From Iris pallida (lineage: Eukaryota > Streptophyta > Magnoliopsida > Asparagales > Iridaceae): 64,000 bases of DNA. Positions within the stretch are counted from its first letter, which is position 1, and each line of letters starts with the position of its first letter. The position numbers were made by a program, and so were the translations under genes. Location: the NCBI GenBank assembly GCA_029216955.1, contig JANAVB010042332.1:143890-207889 (forward strand), in the 5' to 3' direction. The notes under the pieces are model-generated. The model saw nothing but the letters and a program-made list of their open reading frames with translations, ran no database searches and was not told where the DNA came from. Below, piece after piece: positions 9,991 to 23,489 of this stretch.

Positions 9991-10218
9991 AGTTGCCCAA
10001 GATCGTCAGAGCCATTGGGCCGATTCTTATCGGCGTCCCCTTGAGTTTTCAGTCAGCGACCACGTGTTTCTTAGGATCTCGCCTACCCATGGCGTCATTC
10101 GATTCGGCGTACGAGGAAAGCTTAGTCCTAGGTATATAGGGCGTTTGACATTCTCGAATGAGTAGGTGATGTATCCTATCGTCTCGCTTTTCCGTCGTCG
10201 TTACGTGAGGTACATGAC

Positions 10219-10449
10219 GTGTTCCATGTATCCCAATTGCGACGGTATATCCCGGATCTGAGCCATATCCTTGATCATTCGGAATTGGTTATTGGTACCA
10301 ACCTTTCGTATGAGGAAAGGCCCGTATCCATATTGGACCGAAGAGAGAAGGTACTCAAAAACAAGCCTATTAGTTTAGTTCGTATTACTTGGGGTCACCA
10401 CTCTTTAGGTGAGTCAACGTGGGAGCATGAGGATGATATCCGCTCGTGA
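10219..10449 (+). pseudogene. integrase C-terminal chromodomain
   Basis: Starts with FHVSQLRRYIPD and continues to ITWGHHSLGESTWEHEDDIRS, the standard end of chromovirus polyproteins with the aromatic residues of a chromodomain (W..H....TWE). A TGA at 10447 separates it from YPHLF, which normally follows, so one codon is mutated. In the family this domain directs integration toward certain chromatin. Confidence 0.8.
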
Positions 10450-10641
10450 TATCCACACCTGTTTGACTCATAAGGTATAATGTCTTCATTATGCCTTATG
10501 CTTTTAAATTTCTTGCTTGCATGAATGATTGCTTGATTGGTTGCTAGTCGTAGATGGCTTGTGCTTTGGTATAGCTTGCCCCGACATCTCTAGCCTCTTG
10601 ATTAAATTTTGAGGATATAATTCTTTTAAGGTGGGTAGAAT
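10450..10641 (+). other. 3' untranslated region and polypurine tract of the Tekay-like element
   Basis: No coding content. It ends TTTTGAGGATATAATTC, then TTTAAGGTGGGTAG, a polypurine tract a few bases before the LTR start TGTCAC. Two related elements in the window share the same ending (18580-18609 and 43555-43591). Confidence 0.7.
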
Positions 10642-12931
10642 TGTCACTCCCGTTTTTCGTTATACGTATTTCCAGTGTACGTATGCGAATTTTGACCCAT
10701 ATTTTATTTACTATATTTCTGTATTTTTTTATTGCTTTCCTTGATGTATCTTGGCTAAGGTTGACCTTGGGTTGGGTTGGTCCAACTTGACTTGCTTTGG
10801 ATGGCTTGGTTTGGTTTATTTTGATGGTTGGTTCAACATGTTGAACCATCCCCTCTCTTTATAGAACCCAACCACCCCTTTCACTCTCTTCATTACTTCC
10901 ATTTATTTCTTCTCCATTACTCTCCCACCAACCTAGAGAGCTTAGGCAAGTACAACTTGCTTCATGATGTATCTTCCATTTTATAGTTCTATCTTCTTCT
11001 CTACATGATTCTAAGCATCTTTAGGACTTGGAGTTTTTGGTTTGGACGGATGCATTTTTGTAGATCTAAGTTTGTAGCCTTTTCAGCTTTCTGAATATAT
11101 AATTTATTTTCATAGATATTATTCGTAAATTTCTAGAAAATTTGTAGAGTGTCGGTTGTCCGAAACTTGACACGTTTCGGTGTTTTCGAGATTCCGGGAG
11201 GATCAGAAATCGAAATCACGAACCGTTTAAATTTTCGGAAATCTAACACAGAGCTCTACAACATATTTTTTTCTAGAAATTAATTCGTTCATCTAGTGTT
11301 TTAGTTATTCTGTTGAACTCAGAATTGATCGGTTGATCACCGTTTTGGTCACGATTAGCCATAACGGCGATATCTTTTGACAAAAACATGATTTTACGAC
11401 ACGGTTGATTCCAGCACACTCATGGCACTGAAATCTACCAAGATGCACTTTCAAAACCTAGAGTTCACAGCGTTGACTAGATAATCAATGGTACATCTCG
11501 ATTTGCGTGTCATAGTTTCCAAAATTGGGAAACACGACTTTTGATGGCCAAATTTTCATATTTAGATTAGGTTTTTAAGTAAATTATTCCAAAATTGGGA
11601 AACACGACTTTTAAATTAGGAAACATGACTTTTAAGTTAGGTTTTTAAGTAAATTATTCCAAAATTAATTATTATTAGATTAGTAACCCAACTAGCCACT
11701 ATTCCATGAATTTAGAACTAGAATATTAGAATTGATTTATAGTTTTCGTGCACGGTTCATGGTACGATATGTGTTATAGGTTGATAGCTCCTAGATCGAC
11801 ATCCCCTCATGCTCGACTTGTGACTACGATTTCTGCAAGGACTACTGGCAAGTATACCTTATCGAACATATACAGTATTTACATGGTTTTCTCTTCCTCT
11901 ATTGTATTCCTTTTTATATTGTCACATGATTTCCATATTGCGATTGGTGTCCTGGATTGTCTTATTTGTTCTAGATTACGTGCATGTATAGGATATTCGA
12001 TATTGTTTGTCTATTAGTCTTCTTCATGCTATCATGTCTTATGATAGAGTTGCAAGTTCTACACCTTGTTCTTAACTTGACTATTCTTGACTGGAAGTAT
12101 CTTGTATTGTACTACAGTTGAGACATACTATAGATTGGGAGTATCTTACATTATACTATGACCTATAGCAGATTCTTTTACCTTGATATTGATTGATTGA
12201 CTTGACTTGCGACACTATAAATTTGGAGTATCTTACATTGTACTATGGATTATTGGTGTATTCTTGATCTTGTATTCCTTTAGGAGAGAAAATCGATACT
12301 AGAATTAGCTAATCTTGACTGGGAGTATCTTGTATTGTGCTACAGTCGAAACCTACTATAGATCGGGAGTATCTTGCATTATACTACATGCTATGGGGGT
12401 TAATCAATTGACTGATAGCCAAGTCTAGTATTATATTTCCATATTTTAGATATCTTTCTGGCATCGTTCTTATCCTCCATACATGTTATTTACTGTCATA
12501 TTAGTAGGCATGTTTTATGTATCTTGCTAGTCCTCTGAGGACCTGATGATCTCTTCAGGTTAGCCGCACTTGAGCCCGATAGAGACGAGCAGTGTTGAGC
12601 CAGCATTCAGATCACGGTATTGTTACGTTGCGTAGTTGGTTTCAGTTGTATCATTCCTGTCTTATTTTATTCCGTCTACTGGTAGTGGATTTGTGTCCAC
12701 CGGACGTGACTTGAACTACTTGAAATTTAGTTATATTATTCAGTCCTTTATTTTAGTTGTATTTATTGGATTTGGATGTGACTTTACTTTTTGTGGATGA
12801 GATATAGATTACCTTGTTAGACATAGTTTTGTGACTTTTATATATACTAGACAACGTTCTACCGTCGACGCTGCGGCGTAGGCTGGACTTGGACACGTCT
12901 CTTATCCGAAAAGCGGGTACGGATTGTGACA
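10642..12931 (+). repeat. gypsy LTR, probably chimeric
   Basis: 2290 bp, TGTCACTCCCG to TTGTGACA. It is the 3' LTR of the Tekay-like element by position, but it is followed at 12932 by the leader and gag of the next element, so it also serves as that element's 5' LTR. From about 11088 onward it aligns with the LTR at 43592-46390 (from about 44600). Its first 440 bp do not. The 3' half contains dispersed copies of a GGGAGTATCTTGCATTGTACTAC motif (shortened here), typical of this LTR family. TATA-like CTTTATAGAA lies near 10857. Confidence 0.75.
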
Positions 12932-13137
12932 AGTTTTTTTGGTGGCCTATGCAGGTCAACGTTAAATCACTTCAGTTACGTTACTGTACCATCGTGAGCC
13001 TACACATAGGATTAGAAACTTAGGATCTCATCTACGTGTCTTGAAAACAGTATTGATCTCTGTCCTTGATTTCTATTGAATCCTTGACTTGTATCCTACT
13101 TGGAATCTTCATACCGTCTAATGTTTTCTTTTATTGC

Positions 13138-13820
13138 AGCAAATGGATTCTCAAGACAGGAACAACGCTTCCCTGAATATCCCACCGACTGCAGGAGGGT
13201 TCTTCACGTACATGACCCGCCGACGCAGGGAGGCCAACTTACTCATCAGGGCGACCCGGCTCAACCGTAATACTCGAGATTCCACAGAGACGATATTCCA
13301 CCACCCCCGTAGTTTCCTCCGCAGACTCCACCCCCAACACCCGTTCTGCCTTCAACAACTATCCCACCACCAGCACAAGTTCCACATCCTGTACCAGCCA
13401 TGCACCCGGCACCAGCGATGTATCCAGCATTTCCCATGCACCCGGCACCAGCGATGTATCCAGCTCATGTGATGTATCCAACACCTGTTCTGCCTCCGCC
13501 ACCTGCACTGGACAACATTGCTCCCCTCGGAATCTTCTAGCAGCTCATCACTTCCCAGATGGAGCAGGCCAACACCTTTTACGACACTTTGAGAGAGGCT
13601 CTCCAGACTAGGGATGCTTCGCGACCGCGCCCTGGAACTTCCAAGGATTTTATGGACCTTAGGCCCAGAGAATTCAAAGGAACGGAAGGGATTCTCTACG
13701 CGGATGAGTGGTTAGAGAACGTGGACCGAATTCTTCGGATGACTCGAGTTCCTGAAGACCTGAAGATCGAGTCAGCTAGCATGCAGGTTTACGACATCGC
13801 CCGCACATGGTATCGAGACG
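13138..13820 (+). pseudogene. gag N-terminal part of the gag-only element
   Basis: The likely start is ATG near 13143 (MDSQDRNNASLN). A Pro-rich stretch in another frame includes a repeated MHPAPAMYPA decapeptide (13397-13470), then a TAG near 13539 and the capsid part at 13559-13820 with LRPREFKGTEG, ADEWLENVDRIL and DIARTWYRD. The frame is interrupted at 13821 by the LTR of the inserted element and resumes in phase at 42803. At least one frameshift and one stop occur upstream. Confidence 0.7.
13816..13820 (+). other. 5-bp target site duplication (left copy)
   Basis: AGACG precedes the LTR start at 13821 and recurs at 42798-42802 directly after the LTR end. With one copy removed the gag reading frame is continuous across the site. 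Confidence 0.85.
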
Positions 13821-14598
13821 TGTAGCTTTCTTTCTCAAAATTTTTTTTTGAAATATTTTTTATTATTTATTTGATTTAAATGGTAATTTTAGAATTTTAT
13901 AAATAATTATTTAGTTAATTATTACGGTAGACAACTTTAGCCATGGTTAAGTTTTGAAGTACCAGATGACTAGGAATCATGGCACGGATAGTGCAGGGGC
14001 GTGCCTTGACTTGTGTATTAGCCATGCCAAGGAAGACGCAGCCATAAGTGTGTCCTAATTAGAAAAACTAGGCCAAGTTGCGACTTAACCTCTAAAGACA
14101 TTTTAAATTATTTATTAATTATATTATTGACTTGTAGGAGATCCGGTTTGTGTTGATTTGGCTCGAACTAGAACCGAATCGAAATCGAGCCCATGTAATC
14201 TTGTAGTGAGACCAAAGACGACCATGTAGGCATATTTTATGGGTGTACAAATATTTCCTAAATAATTTTAGGTACTGATGTACATTTTTAATTATTTGAA
14301 TATTTGTACAAAAAATTGGTATTCTTATTATTAAATATTATTTTACAATATTTGTACAATTTTCTGGACCCGGATAAAGATGAGTAGTATGGATTCACCA
14401 AACCACTATTTAATTGTTTTATTATTATTTTATTATTTTGTGGTGATTAAATAAATATATTTATTACTATTAGATATTATTAATATTGGTTATCTCATAT
14501 TTTTGAAAATAAATATATTTTATACCCACGTACATATTGTTATAATAATCCTATACTAGGAAGATTTAATATTATAATTTTTCATAGGAAATTGGAAG

Positions 14599-15438
<840 letters not shown>

Positions 15439-15439
15439 C

Positions 15440-15800
15440 TAAGGAGAACCCCATACCAGGCCAGCCCTCCCACACAACCCACAGGCTCGGCCACAGGCCG
15501 AGTAAACCAGTCCAAACCCTTCAGCTGAGCACCCCAGCCATGCCCGAGTTCTCCCCACCCGAGCATACTATTATTTTCCTGACCCTTTGGGCTTTCACAG
15601 CCAAGGGATGCATAAAACGAGAGAGAGAGAGAGTTCGAGAGAAAGCGCGAGAGGAAGAACCCTAACCCTAGCCGCGTCTTCCCCTGGAGACCCCGACGCT
15701 GCTGCGCGCCCCTGGACCGCCGCACGCGGCCGCACGGGCTGCCGGAGGCTGGCCATACCGAGCCACGGCATCAGCAACAGTAGTTCAAGACTGCCAGGTA
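15440..15800 (+). other. GC-rich leader block in the LARD-like LTR
   Basis: A sharp change from TA repeat to GC-rich sequence with (GA)7, GCGCGAGAGG, a telo-box-like CCCTAACCCTAG and CGCCGCACGCGGCCGC. Its place just after the TATA tract fits the transcribed leader (R region). The matching part of the other LTR copy is absent. It could alternatively be a captured gene 5' end; no coding frame supports that. Confidence 0.4.
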
Positions 15801-18015
15801 CCCATGATTCGGGATACTGTTTCTTTGCACTCACTTCACCAACTTTGAATCTTCCAAATCCTACGAATAGCCTATATAACCACCTACACGACCCTTCAAA
15901 TATATTCGAATATACTTGACTGGATTTTTCAGGAAATCAATCCAAAAATCGATGAAAAACTGAGTGTAAAACAGCAAAAGAACAATTCAGAAGTTATCCT
16001 TGGAAGTCTGTTCTTGACCAAAACACTATGTTTTCTATAAAACAATTTAAACATAGTTATAGACAACATATAGGACTTCACGACCCTTTTTGTGGATTTA
16101 GAAATCATCGACTACGTGTCGAGAAATCGAATCCTGAAGCTCAAATCTGTTTTAAAAACTAGAAAAACCTTCGATACGATGTACGTTTCGCCAATCTGGG
16201 CGACGTAGTCACGAACAGAAAGCATCGAAAGGTTTGTATCGGCTTCATGGACGTGTGAGCTTTGACGAAATTTAAATTGGTCGCGTGTGCGCGACGAATT
16301 TGATGCGTATCCGTCGAAATTTACCGTATCGACCTCTGTGCAAATTTCCCAATTACTTTGTGCACGATCGTCAAATCGAGACGAAACTTACGCCAACAGG
16401 ACCGTATCATTTTTTTGGTCCTGTATGCCAAGTTTGGTCCAATTCTGAGACAGTTGATTGGATCGTCGTTTTGCGGGCCCCACGGTCCGATTCAACGGGC
16501 GATTTTGTGCACGGCCCACCGAAATCGACAATTAGACATACCTTGGGTTCATATCATCAAAAAAAATCCGTAGACACGTAGTTTGACGACTTTAGAGACC
16601 ATTAACCCTGGCACATTTTTTGGTACAAAACGGGTCCAATGACGGACATCGTTTTGGCCCAAAATTACCGTTTTGCTCCTGTGTCCCGAATTGGACTTAA
16701 GGACATGCAATCCTAGCTAATTTGAATATTTTGAGAATGTTGGCAATGTCTATTTCAGCTTCTGGAGGCAGTTGTGAGACTTGGACTTTCTGACTTGTTG
16801 ATTGGCGATATATTGTTGGTTCTCCGTGCAACCCTCAGGCAAGTATACCTTGTCGAACATATACAATATTTGCATTTTTTTTCTTTATTTATTGTATTCC
16901 TTTTCATATTGTCATATGATCCCATATGGTGATTGATTTGTCTTTGATTGCTTTACTTATTCTAGATTACGTGCACGTATAGGATATTTGACATTGCTAG
17001 ATTATTGGTCTTTTCGTGTTACCTTGTCTCGTGATTGAGTTGTCAATTTCTATATCTTGTTCTTGACTTGACTAATCTTGACTGGGAGTATCTTGCATTG
17101 TACTACAGTTGAGTTATACTATAGATTGGGGGTATCTTATATTGTACTACGATCTATAGCCGATTCTTCTATCTTGATATTGCTTGATTGACCCGACTTG
17201 AGATATACTATAGATTGGGAGTACTTACATTGTACTACGACCTATAGCATATATTGATTGATTGATTGACTTGACTTACGACACTATAAATTGGGAGTAT
17301 CTTGCATTATACTACGATTTATAGGTGTCTACTTGATCTTATATCCTTTAGGAGAGGAGATCGATACTAGAATTGGCTAATCTCGACTGAGAGTATCCTG
17401 CTTGTACGTCAATTGGAACACTATAAATTGGGAGTATCTTGCATTGTACTACAAGCTATAGGAGTTCTGATTGATAGTTAGCCAAGTCTAGTATTACATT
17501 TCCACCCGACTCGTCGTCCTTAGATGTTTTTCTTGCAGTGTTCTTATCCTCTATACATGTTATTTACTGTCATATTAGTAGGAATGTTTTATGTATCTTG
17601 CTAGTCCTCTGAGGACCTGATGATCTCTTCAGGTAGCTGATTGCATGGAGTTAGTTAGCTGAGCATGTGGCAGTTGACTTCATCTGCATGATTCAGGTAT
17701 TTTGTTAGTGTTATTGATTTACTATCTTTCTCGTGCTTTTATGATATATCATGTTTATCAGCTTAGCTTTATAGACTCATATTATTCTTGCAGTCTAATC
17801 GGACATATATGCTAGTGGCTGCAGACCACGACCCATACTTGTTCATTCTTGTCTTATATATTCTTGTGGATTGAGATGTATTGTAGATTACCATATTAGC
17901 CATGATACCATGATCTTGACAGCTTATACGTACTCGAGTCGGGCTGGAGTCCGCTTGATACGTTGATGGGTTGCTCACGCTCTCGCATTCCGAAAAGTGG
18001 GTGCGGGTTGTGACA

Positions 18016-18609
18016 AGTTTTTGTGGTGGCCCATGCAGGTCAGACCATATCGTATCGGTTACGTTACTGTACCGGTATGAGCCTGCGAATATGACTAAAG
18101 CTTAGAAATCTCAATCCACTCTGCCTTGAAAATTCTCCTAGAAATTCTCTACGTGTTTGAAAACTCCATATTTGCTCCCGATTATACTTTCTTGCTTTCC
18201 GTACCATTGATTCTCGTCCCTTCCTATTCCGGGGTGACGAATGATCGTGCTGTCTAAAATATATCAGAAATTATTAAATTATAGTATAATATTGTATGAT
18301 TATTGAGTATTTGTTGTTTATAGATATGAGGGATTATAGATGCCATACGCCCAAAATATCTGTTGGTAGAATTGTTAGCAACTAGTTAGAAGACTATAAG
18401 ATTTTAATTACCGTGTTTTGAGGAGAAGTATGACCAAATGTGGGTAGAAGTCCCCAAGTATTCAGAGTTATAAAATGAATAAAGAAGGTCATAAAATATT
18501 TTCGAGAAATTAAATTTGAGGAGATTAAGGTAGTAGTAGACCTTGAATTTTGAGAAATAGTTATGAATTTGAATTTCGAGGACGAAATTATTTTTAAGGT
18601 GGGTAGATT
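18016..18609 (+). other. interior of the LARD-like element, non-coding
   Basis: 594 bp. The start TTTTTGTGGTGGCCCATGCAGG matches the leader of the gag-only element in shortened form, and the end (TTCGAGGACGAAATTATT, then AAGGTGGGTAG) matches the last codons, spacer and polypurine tract of the Tekay-like element. Between them nothing coding is left. This is the signature of an internal deletion derivative. Confidence 0.65.
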
Positions 18610-19387
18610 TGTAGCTTCCCTTCCCGAAATTTTTTTTGAAATTTTTTTATTATTTATTTGATTTAAATGGTAATTTTAGAATTTTATAAATAATTGTTTA
18701 GTTAATTATTACGGTAGACGACTTTAGCCATGGTTAAGTTTTAAAGTACCAGACGACTATGAATCATGGTACGGATAGTGCAGTGGCGTGCCTTGACTAG
18801 TGTATTAGCGATGCCAAGGAAGACGCAACCATAAATGTGTCCTAACTAGGAAAACTAGGCCAAGTTGCGACTTAACCTCTAAAGACATTTTAAATTTCTT
18901 ATTAATTATATTATTGTACTTGTAGGTGACCCAGTTTGTGTCGATTTAGCTCGGACTAGATCCGAACCGAAACCGAGTCCATGTAATCTTGTAGTGAGAC
19001 CAAAGACGACCATGTAGGCATATTTTATGGATGTACAAATATTTCCTAAATAATTTTAGGTATTGATGTACATTTTTAATTATTTGAATATTTGTACAAA
19101 AAATTGGTATTCTTATTATTAAATATTATTTTATAATATTTGTACAATTTTCTGGACCCGGATAAAGGTGAGTAGTATGGATTCACCAAACCACCATTTA
19201 ATTATTTTATTATTATTTTATTATTTTGTGGTAATTAAATAAATATATTTATTTAATATTAGATATTATTAATATTGGTTATCTCCTATTTTCGAAAATA
19301 AATATATTTTATACCCGCGTACATATTGTTATAATAATCCTATACTAGGAAGATTTAATATTATGATTTTTCAAAGGAAATTGGAAG

Positions 19388-19465
<78 letters not shown>
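18610..19465 (+). repeat. right LTR of the LARD-like element, 5' piece
   Basis: Collinear with 13821-14640, with few differences. It ends in a short TA tract (19393-19465) that runs directly into copia integrase sequence, so the rest of the TA tract and the copia 5' part are missing here. The LTR resumes at 40963. Confidence 0.8.
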
Positions 19466-19468
<3 letters not shown>

Positions 19469-20157
19469 ATCATAGAGGCAAATTCAAAAATAGTGATTTT
19501 GAAAAGTTTTGTGATTTAAATGGTTTTAATCATGAGTTTTCTTGTCCAAGAACTCCTCAACAAAATGGTGTTGTGGAGCGGAAGAATAGGACTCTTGGCG
19601 ATATGGCTAGAGTCATGTTAAATAAATTCTCTCTTCCGAAATATTTTTGGGCTGAAGCTGTCAGTACAGCGTGCCATATTTTAAATAGGGTACTTATTCG
19701 TCCTATTACGAAGAAAACACCCTATGAGCTTTGGTTTGGAAGAACTCCAAACGTTTCATATTTTCAAGTTTTTGGTTGTCGATGTTTTATCCTTAACATC
19801 AAAGACAACTTAGGCAAATTTGATGCCAAAGCTGACGATGGTATATTCCTTGGCTATGCGGCCAAGAGCAAGGGATATAGAGTGTTCAACAAACGGTCAT
19901 TAATTATGGAAGAGTCAACAAATGTGACTTTTGATGAGGATAACAGTGCAGCAGCTACTCTTGATGATGATGTTGAGACATCAACTTCTACTCCAATGAA
20001 CACAACCACTGAAACCAATTCTCTGGAGGGCTTGCCAAAGAAATTTTCTTTCAAGCCGTCACATCTAGAAAATTTGGTTATAGGAGATGTTTCACGTAGA
20101 GTAAGTACTAGATCATCAATAAGAGACTCCATTGCTAGTACTGCCTTCATTTCATAA
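19466..20157 (+). pseudogene. copia integrase core (partial) and C-terminal part
   Basis: Starts at the second Asp region (DHRGKFKN) and reads CPRTPQQNGVVERKNRTL with the catalytic Glu, then FWAEAV..ACHILNR, the GKFDAKADDGIFLGY block and the acidic linker before RT. The first catalytic Asp and the zinc-binding part are missing because the element is truncated at 19466. Stop TAA at 20155. Confidence 0.85.
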
Positions 20158-20985
20158 ATTGAGACGAAAAACATTGTAGAAGCTTTTAATAATGAATTTT
20201 GGATTTCTGCCATGCAAGAAGAACCCAACCAATTCGAGAGGAGCCAAGTTTAGGAACTTGTTCCTAAGCCGGTAAATCACTCGATTATTGGTACTAAATG
20301 GGTTTTTCGAAACAAAGTAAATGAAGATGGTTCAATTACACGCAACAAAACTCGTCTAGTAGCTCAAGAATACAACCAAGAGGAAGGTATCGACTACGAT
20401 GAGACGTATGCTCCTGTTGCGAGATTAGAATCCATACGGATGCTTTGCGCATTTACTAACTTTCAAAATTTCAAATTGTTTCAAATGGATGTTAAAAGTG
20501 CTTTCTTGAATGGATTTGTTAAGGAGAAAGTTTTTGTAAAACAACCCCCTGGTTTTGAGAATCACAAATTTTTTCGACCATGTTTTTAAGCTCAAGAAAG
20601 CTCTATATGGCCTCAAACAAGCCCCTGAGCTTGGTATGAACGGCTAAGCAATTTCTTGCTTGAAAAATATTTTTCAAAAGGGAAAGTTGACACTACACTT
20701 TTTATAAAAACTTTCAAAGACACTATTCTCTTAGTACAAATTTACATGGTTGATATTATATTTGGTTCTACTGATGAAACTCTTTGTCAAGATTTTGCCA
20801 AGTATATGCAGACCGAGTTTGAGATGAGCATGATGGGGGAGCTCAATTACTTTCTTGGACTGCAAGTCAAACAAACATCAAATGGAACTTTCATCTGTCA
20901 GTCAAAGTACACAAAGGACATGCTGAAGAAATTCGACCTTGACAACGTCAAACTAATCAGCACTCCAATGGCTACTACAACTAAA
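20158..20985 (+). pseudogene. copia reverse transcriptase
   Basis: In order: IIGTKWVFRNKVNEDG, RLVAQEYNQEEGIDY, ETYAPVARLE, KLFQMDVKSAFLNG (first Asp), VFVKQPPGFE, a region with stops and a frameshift near 20585-20640, then IYMVDIIFGSTD. That last motif normally reads Y-V-D-D; here the first Asp of the pair is Val, so activity is lost. MSMMGELNYFLGLQVKQ follows. Motif wording is that of SIRE-type elements. Confidence 0.85.
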
Positions 20986-21696
20986 CTAGAACTAGATGAA
21001 AGCGACAAACCTGTGGATCAACGTAAGTATCGAGGTATGATAGGCAGTCTACTTTATTTAGCAGCTAGTCGCCCTGATATTATGTTTAGCATTTGCATGT
21101 GTGCTAGATATCAAGCTAATCCTAAGGAATCACACATGACTGCTGTTAAGCGTATTATTCGATACCTTAAGGTTACGGTTACAGTGGGCCTATGGTATCC
21201 CAAATCAACATTATTTGACATCATTAGTTACTCTGATGCTGATTTCGTCGGATACAAGGTCAACCGTAAAAGTACGAGCGACACGTGTCATTTATTAGGA
21301 AAGGCTTTAGTCTCTTGGTTTAGCAAGAAGCAGAAATCTGTCGTACTATCCACAACAGAAGCTGAATATATCGCAGCTGGTCGTTGTTGTGCACAAATTC
21401 TGTGGATGAAGCAAACCCTTGAAGACTATAACTTATCTTTTATGAACATTCCTATATTTTGTGACAACACTAGTGCTATAAATCTTACTAAGAACCACAT
21501 ATGTCACTCACTTACGAAACACATTGAAATACGTCACCACTTTTTGCGTGATCACCAGAAAAATGGCACTATTAACATAGAATTTATTGACACCGATCAT
21601 CAGCTAGCAGATTTCTTTACCAAACCACTATCCGAAGAGCGTTTTAACTTCCTTTGTCGTGAACTAGGAATTTTGGATGAAACTGTTATTCATTAA
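20986..21696 (+). pseudogene. copia RNase H and pol end
   Basis: Open to the TAA at 21694. Contains the connection RGMIGSLLYLAASRPDIMFS, catalytic Asp in YSDADFVGY, Glu in STTEAEYIAA, Asp in FCDNTSAINLTKN and the terminal HQLADFFTKPLSEERFNFLCRELG, all with the expected spacing (motifs given in parts). This domain alone looks intact. It shares the open frame 20656-21696 with the RT C-terminus. Confidence 0.85.
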
Positions 21697-22506
21697 AGTA
21701 ACCTGTGTAAATATCGATTATGTCTTAATTCTTTATGATGAACTTGCCATGGGTACAAGCCGAAAGGGTCCTTCTGACAACAAGGCGTAAAAGCCTAAGC
21801 GACACGGTGCACTAGTCCTCAGAACTACCGCTAGCTGGGATCCGGCCCCTGCAGCTACCCCATGGCAGCTTCAAAATATTGAATTGGGGCATATTTTCTT
21901 GTTTATTATATGGTCTACTTTTATTTATCACATGCAAAAAATTCAAAATTTTAAACTTCACTTTGATTCAGCGTTACATTTTTGTTGATATTCGCTACTT
22001 GATTTTTTCTTGCATCCGTGTATATATCTTTGTATATTACATGGTCTACTTTTTATATTTTTTATCTACTTATTATTTTTGTCTCTCTTACTTGATCAAA
22101 TTTCTTCTCTAGCCTGATTTCTGTTCTGGTACCATAAACCAGAATTCGGGCCAAACTCTGCCTTAGCCAGAGTTCGGGCCGAATTCGTTCGGGCTGTTCC
22201 AGAACCGAAAGCAGCCTCAGCCGCTGATCAGATTGTGATCCAATGGTCCACATTTGCTCCGACCATTCAAACCCCAACACTAAAAACCGGGTTCCTCTCT
22301 TCTCTCTCCTCCATTGCCACCTTCCTAACTTCTCCAAACTATTTTTTCTCCAAACCCAAACCCTAGTTCTTCCTTCCTAGAGCATAATTCTTCTCAAAAC
22401 TCAAGGAGAAGGATTCTCTCACCATTCTCCTTCATCTTTCATCATCAAATTGAGGTATATTTCTACACTTCTCTCCATCTAAATTCCTCAATTTTCTTTA
22501 TATTTC
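21697..22506 (+). other. spacer between copia pol and the third ORF
   Basis: No credible ORF. The first 190 bp hold GGGTCCTTCTGACAACAAGG and AAAAGCCTAAGCGACACGG, a segment often seen after SIRE pol. The rest is T-rich, then GAGTTCGGGCCGAA-type repeats that recur in the copia LTR near 40320-40470, then a C/T-rich leader before the ATG at 22507. Confidence 0.5.
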
Positions 22507-22648
22507 ATGGCTCCCAAGTTGTTCAATAGGGGGAAGCGACTTCGAACCTGAGGGTGCGTCCTCTTCGAATGCTCCTCCTCGTGTTGAACCACCCATTGAA
22601 CAACCCAATCAACAACCCTTTCATCCGTTGTTCAACCCACCTCGTCCT
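22507..22648 (+). pseudogene. copia third ORF (envelope-like position), N-terminal piece
   Basis: ATG at 22507 (MAPKLFNRG), then a one-base frameshift in a G run near 22530 and a Glu/Pro/Gln-rich stretch to PPRP at the TatB border. The sequence resumes in the same frame at 38477. SIRE elements carry an ORF in this place that has been called envelope-like; I see no signal peptide or transmembrane helix here. Confidence 0.6.
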
Positions 22649-22649
22649 A

Positions 22650-23478
22650 TGTTTATAAAAAACAAAAGTCTTTTATTTCACAAACTTTATAAGAAGATTA
22701 CAATTAAATTCTAGGAAAGTACAACTATAGGAATCCGATCTGAAGACGATCGCTTTATCCCTTGGACGATATGAACTTTGAAGACGATAAGCCTTTAAAG
22801 AATAGCAGCAGCACATGGATAAGAACTTCTGATCTCTGATGATAATAATGATCTGATCCCCGTAATGAAGGACTTGAAACTCTATTTATAGAGTTCTAGA
22901 AATAACTAATTTGTAGTTATTCTGGATTGCGCATGATGAACTGCGCTAGCAATAGACTGCGCAAACCGCGAATTGTGCTGGCAGTTACTCGATCGTGGGC
23001 CAACTGTATTAGACGTGTGGCATTATTTGATTGAAATGCGTATGGTTGTGTACAGGCGGTTGCCACGTGGTGAGCAATTGATGGCATGTAAGCCACGTAA
23101 TAAATGTCAATTATCTTGATGGATTGCGCCACTTGAAAAGTGCTATCATCAGACTGTGCTGAGACTCAGGCTTGGTCAAACTGCGCTGAAGTTGAACTGT
23201 CATACTGCGCTGGTTGTACAGCTGTCCTCGAGCGCTGTGCTGTACAAGAAACTGAAAGAACTCCTCGTTTATCGGGCTATCAGCTGTCAGAAGATTGGAT
23301 TTTTGTCAGGTAATGATGGCATTGCCACGTCAGTCATAGCGCGCTTGAGTGGTAGCAGCAGTTCAGCTTGCGCGTTTGAATGGTAGCGCAATCTGCTTCC
23401 TACGCAGTCCATTTGAAGAGTGCGCAATTTAATTTCCTCTGTTTATTTGATAAATGCACTTGATGTTTAGGACCTACA
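22650..23478 (-). repeat. TatB 3' LTR
   Basis: 829 bp, collinear with 37649-38471. Differences are mainly transitions. Polypurine tract AGACCCCCTTC (plus-strand view) follows at 23479-23489. Its TATA inverted repeat is conserved near 22890. Confidence 0.85.
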
Positions 23479-23489
23479 AGACCCCCTTC
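23479..23489 (-). other. TatB polypurine tract
   Basis: On the minus strand GAAGGGGGTCT, identical to TatA 5047-5057, directly beside the 3' LTR. Confidence 0.8.

Larger units (their letters stand above)
5989..12931 (+). mobile_element. Tekay/Del-like Ty3/gypsy element, 5' end removed by the TatA insertion
   Basis: From 5989 the sequence is the middle of a gag gene, followed in order by zinc knuckle, protease, RT, RNase H, integrase and a C-terminal chromodomain, then a polypurine tract (AAGGTGGGTAG) and an LTR at 10642. The domain order and the chromodomain place it in the chromovirus group, most like Tekay/Del. The 5' LTR and start of gag must lie left of TatA, outside the window. All coding domains are interrupted and several catalytic positions are changed, so it is inactive. 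Confidence 0.85.

Noticed and set aside
12932..12960. Initiator-Met tRNA primer site after the gypsy LTR
   Set aside because: The expected TGGTATCAGAGC is absent; TGGTGGCC follows and I cannot match it to a tRNA.
15655..15680. Telomeric repeat
   Set aside because: Only two CCCTAA-like units, in a leader-like GC block; no telomere array.
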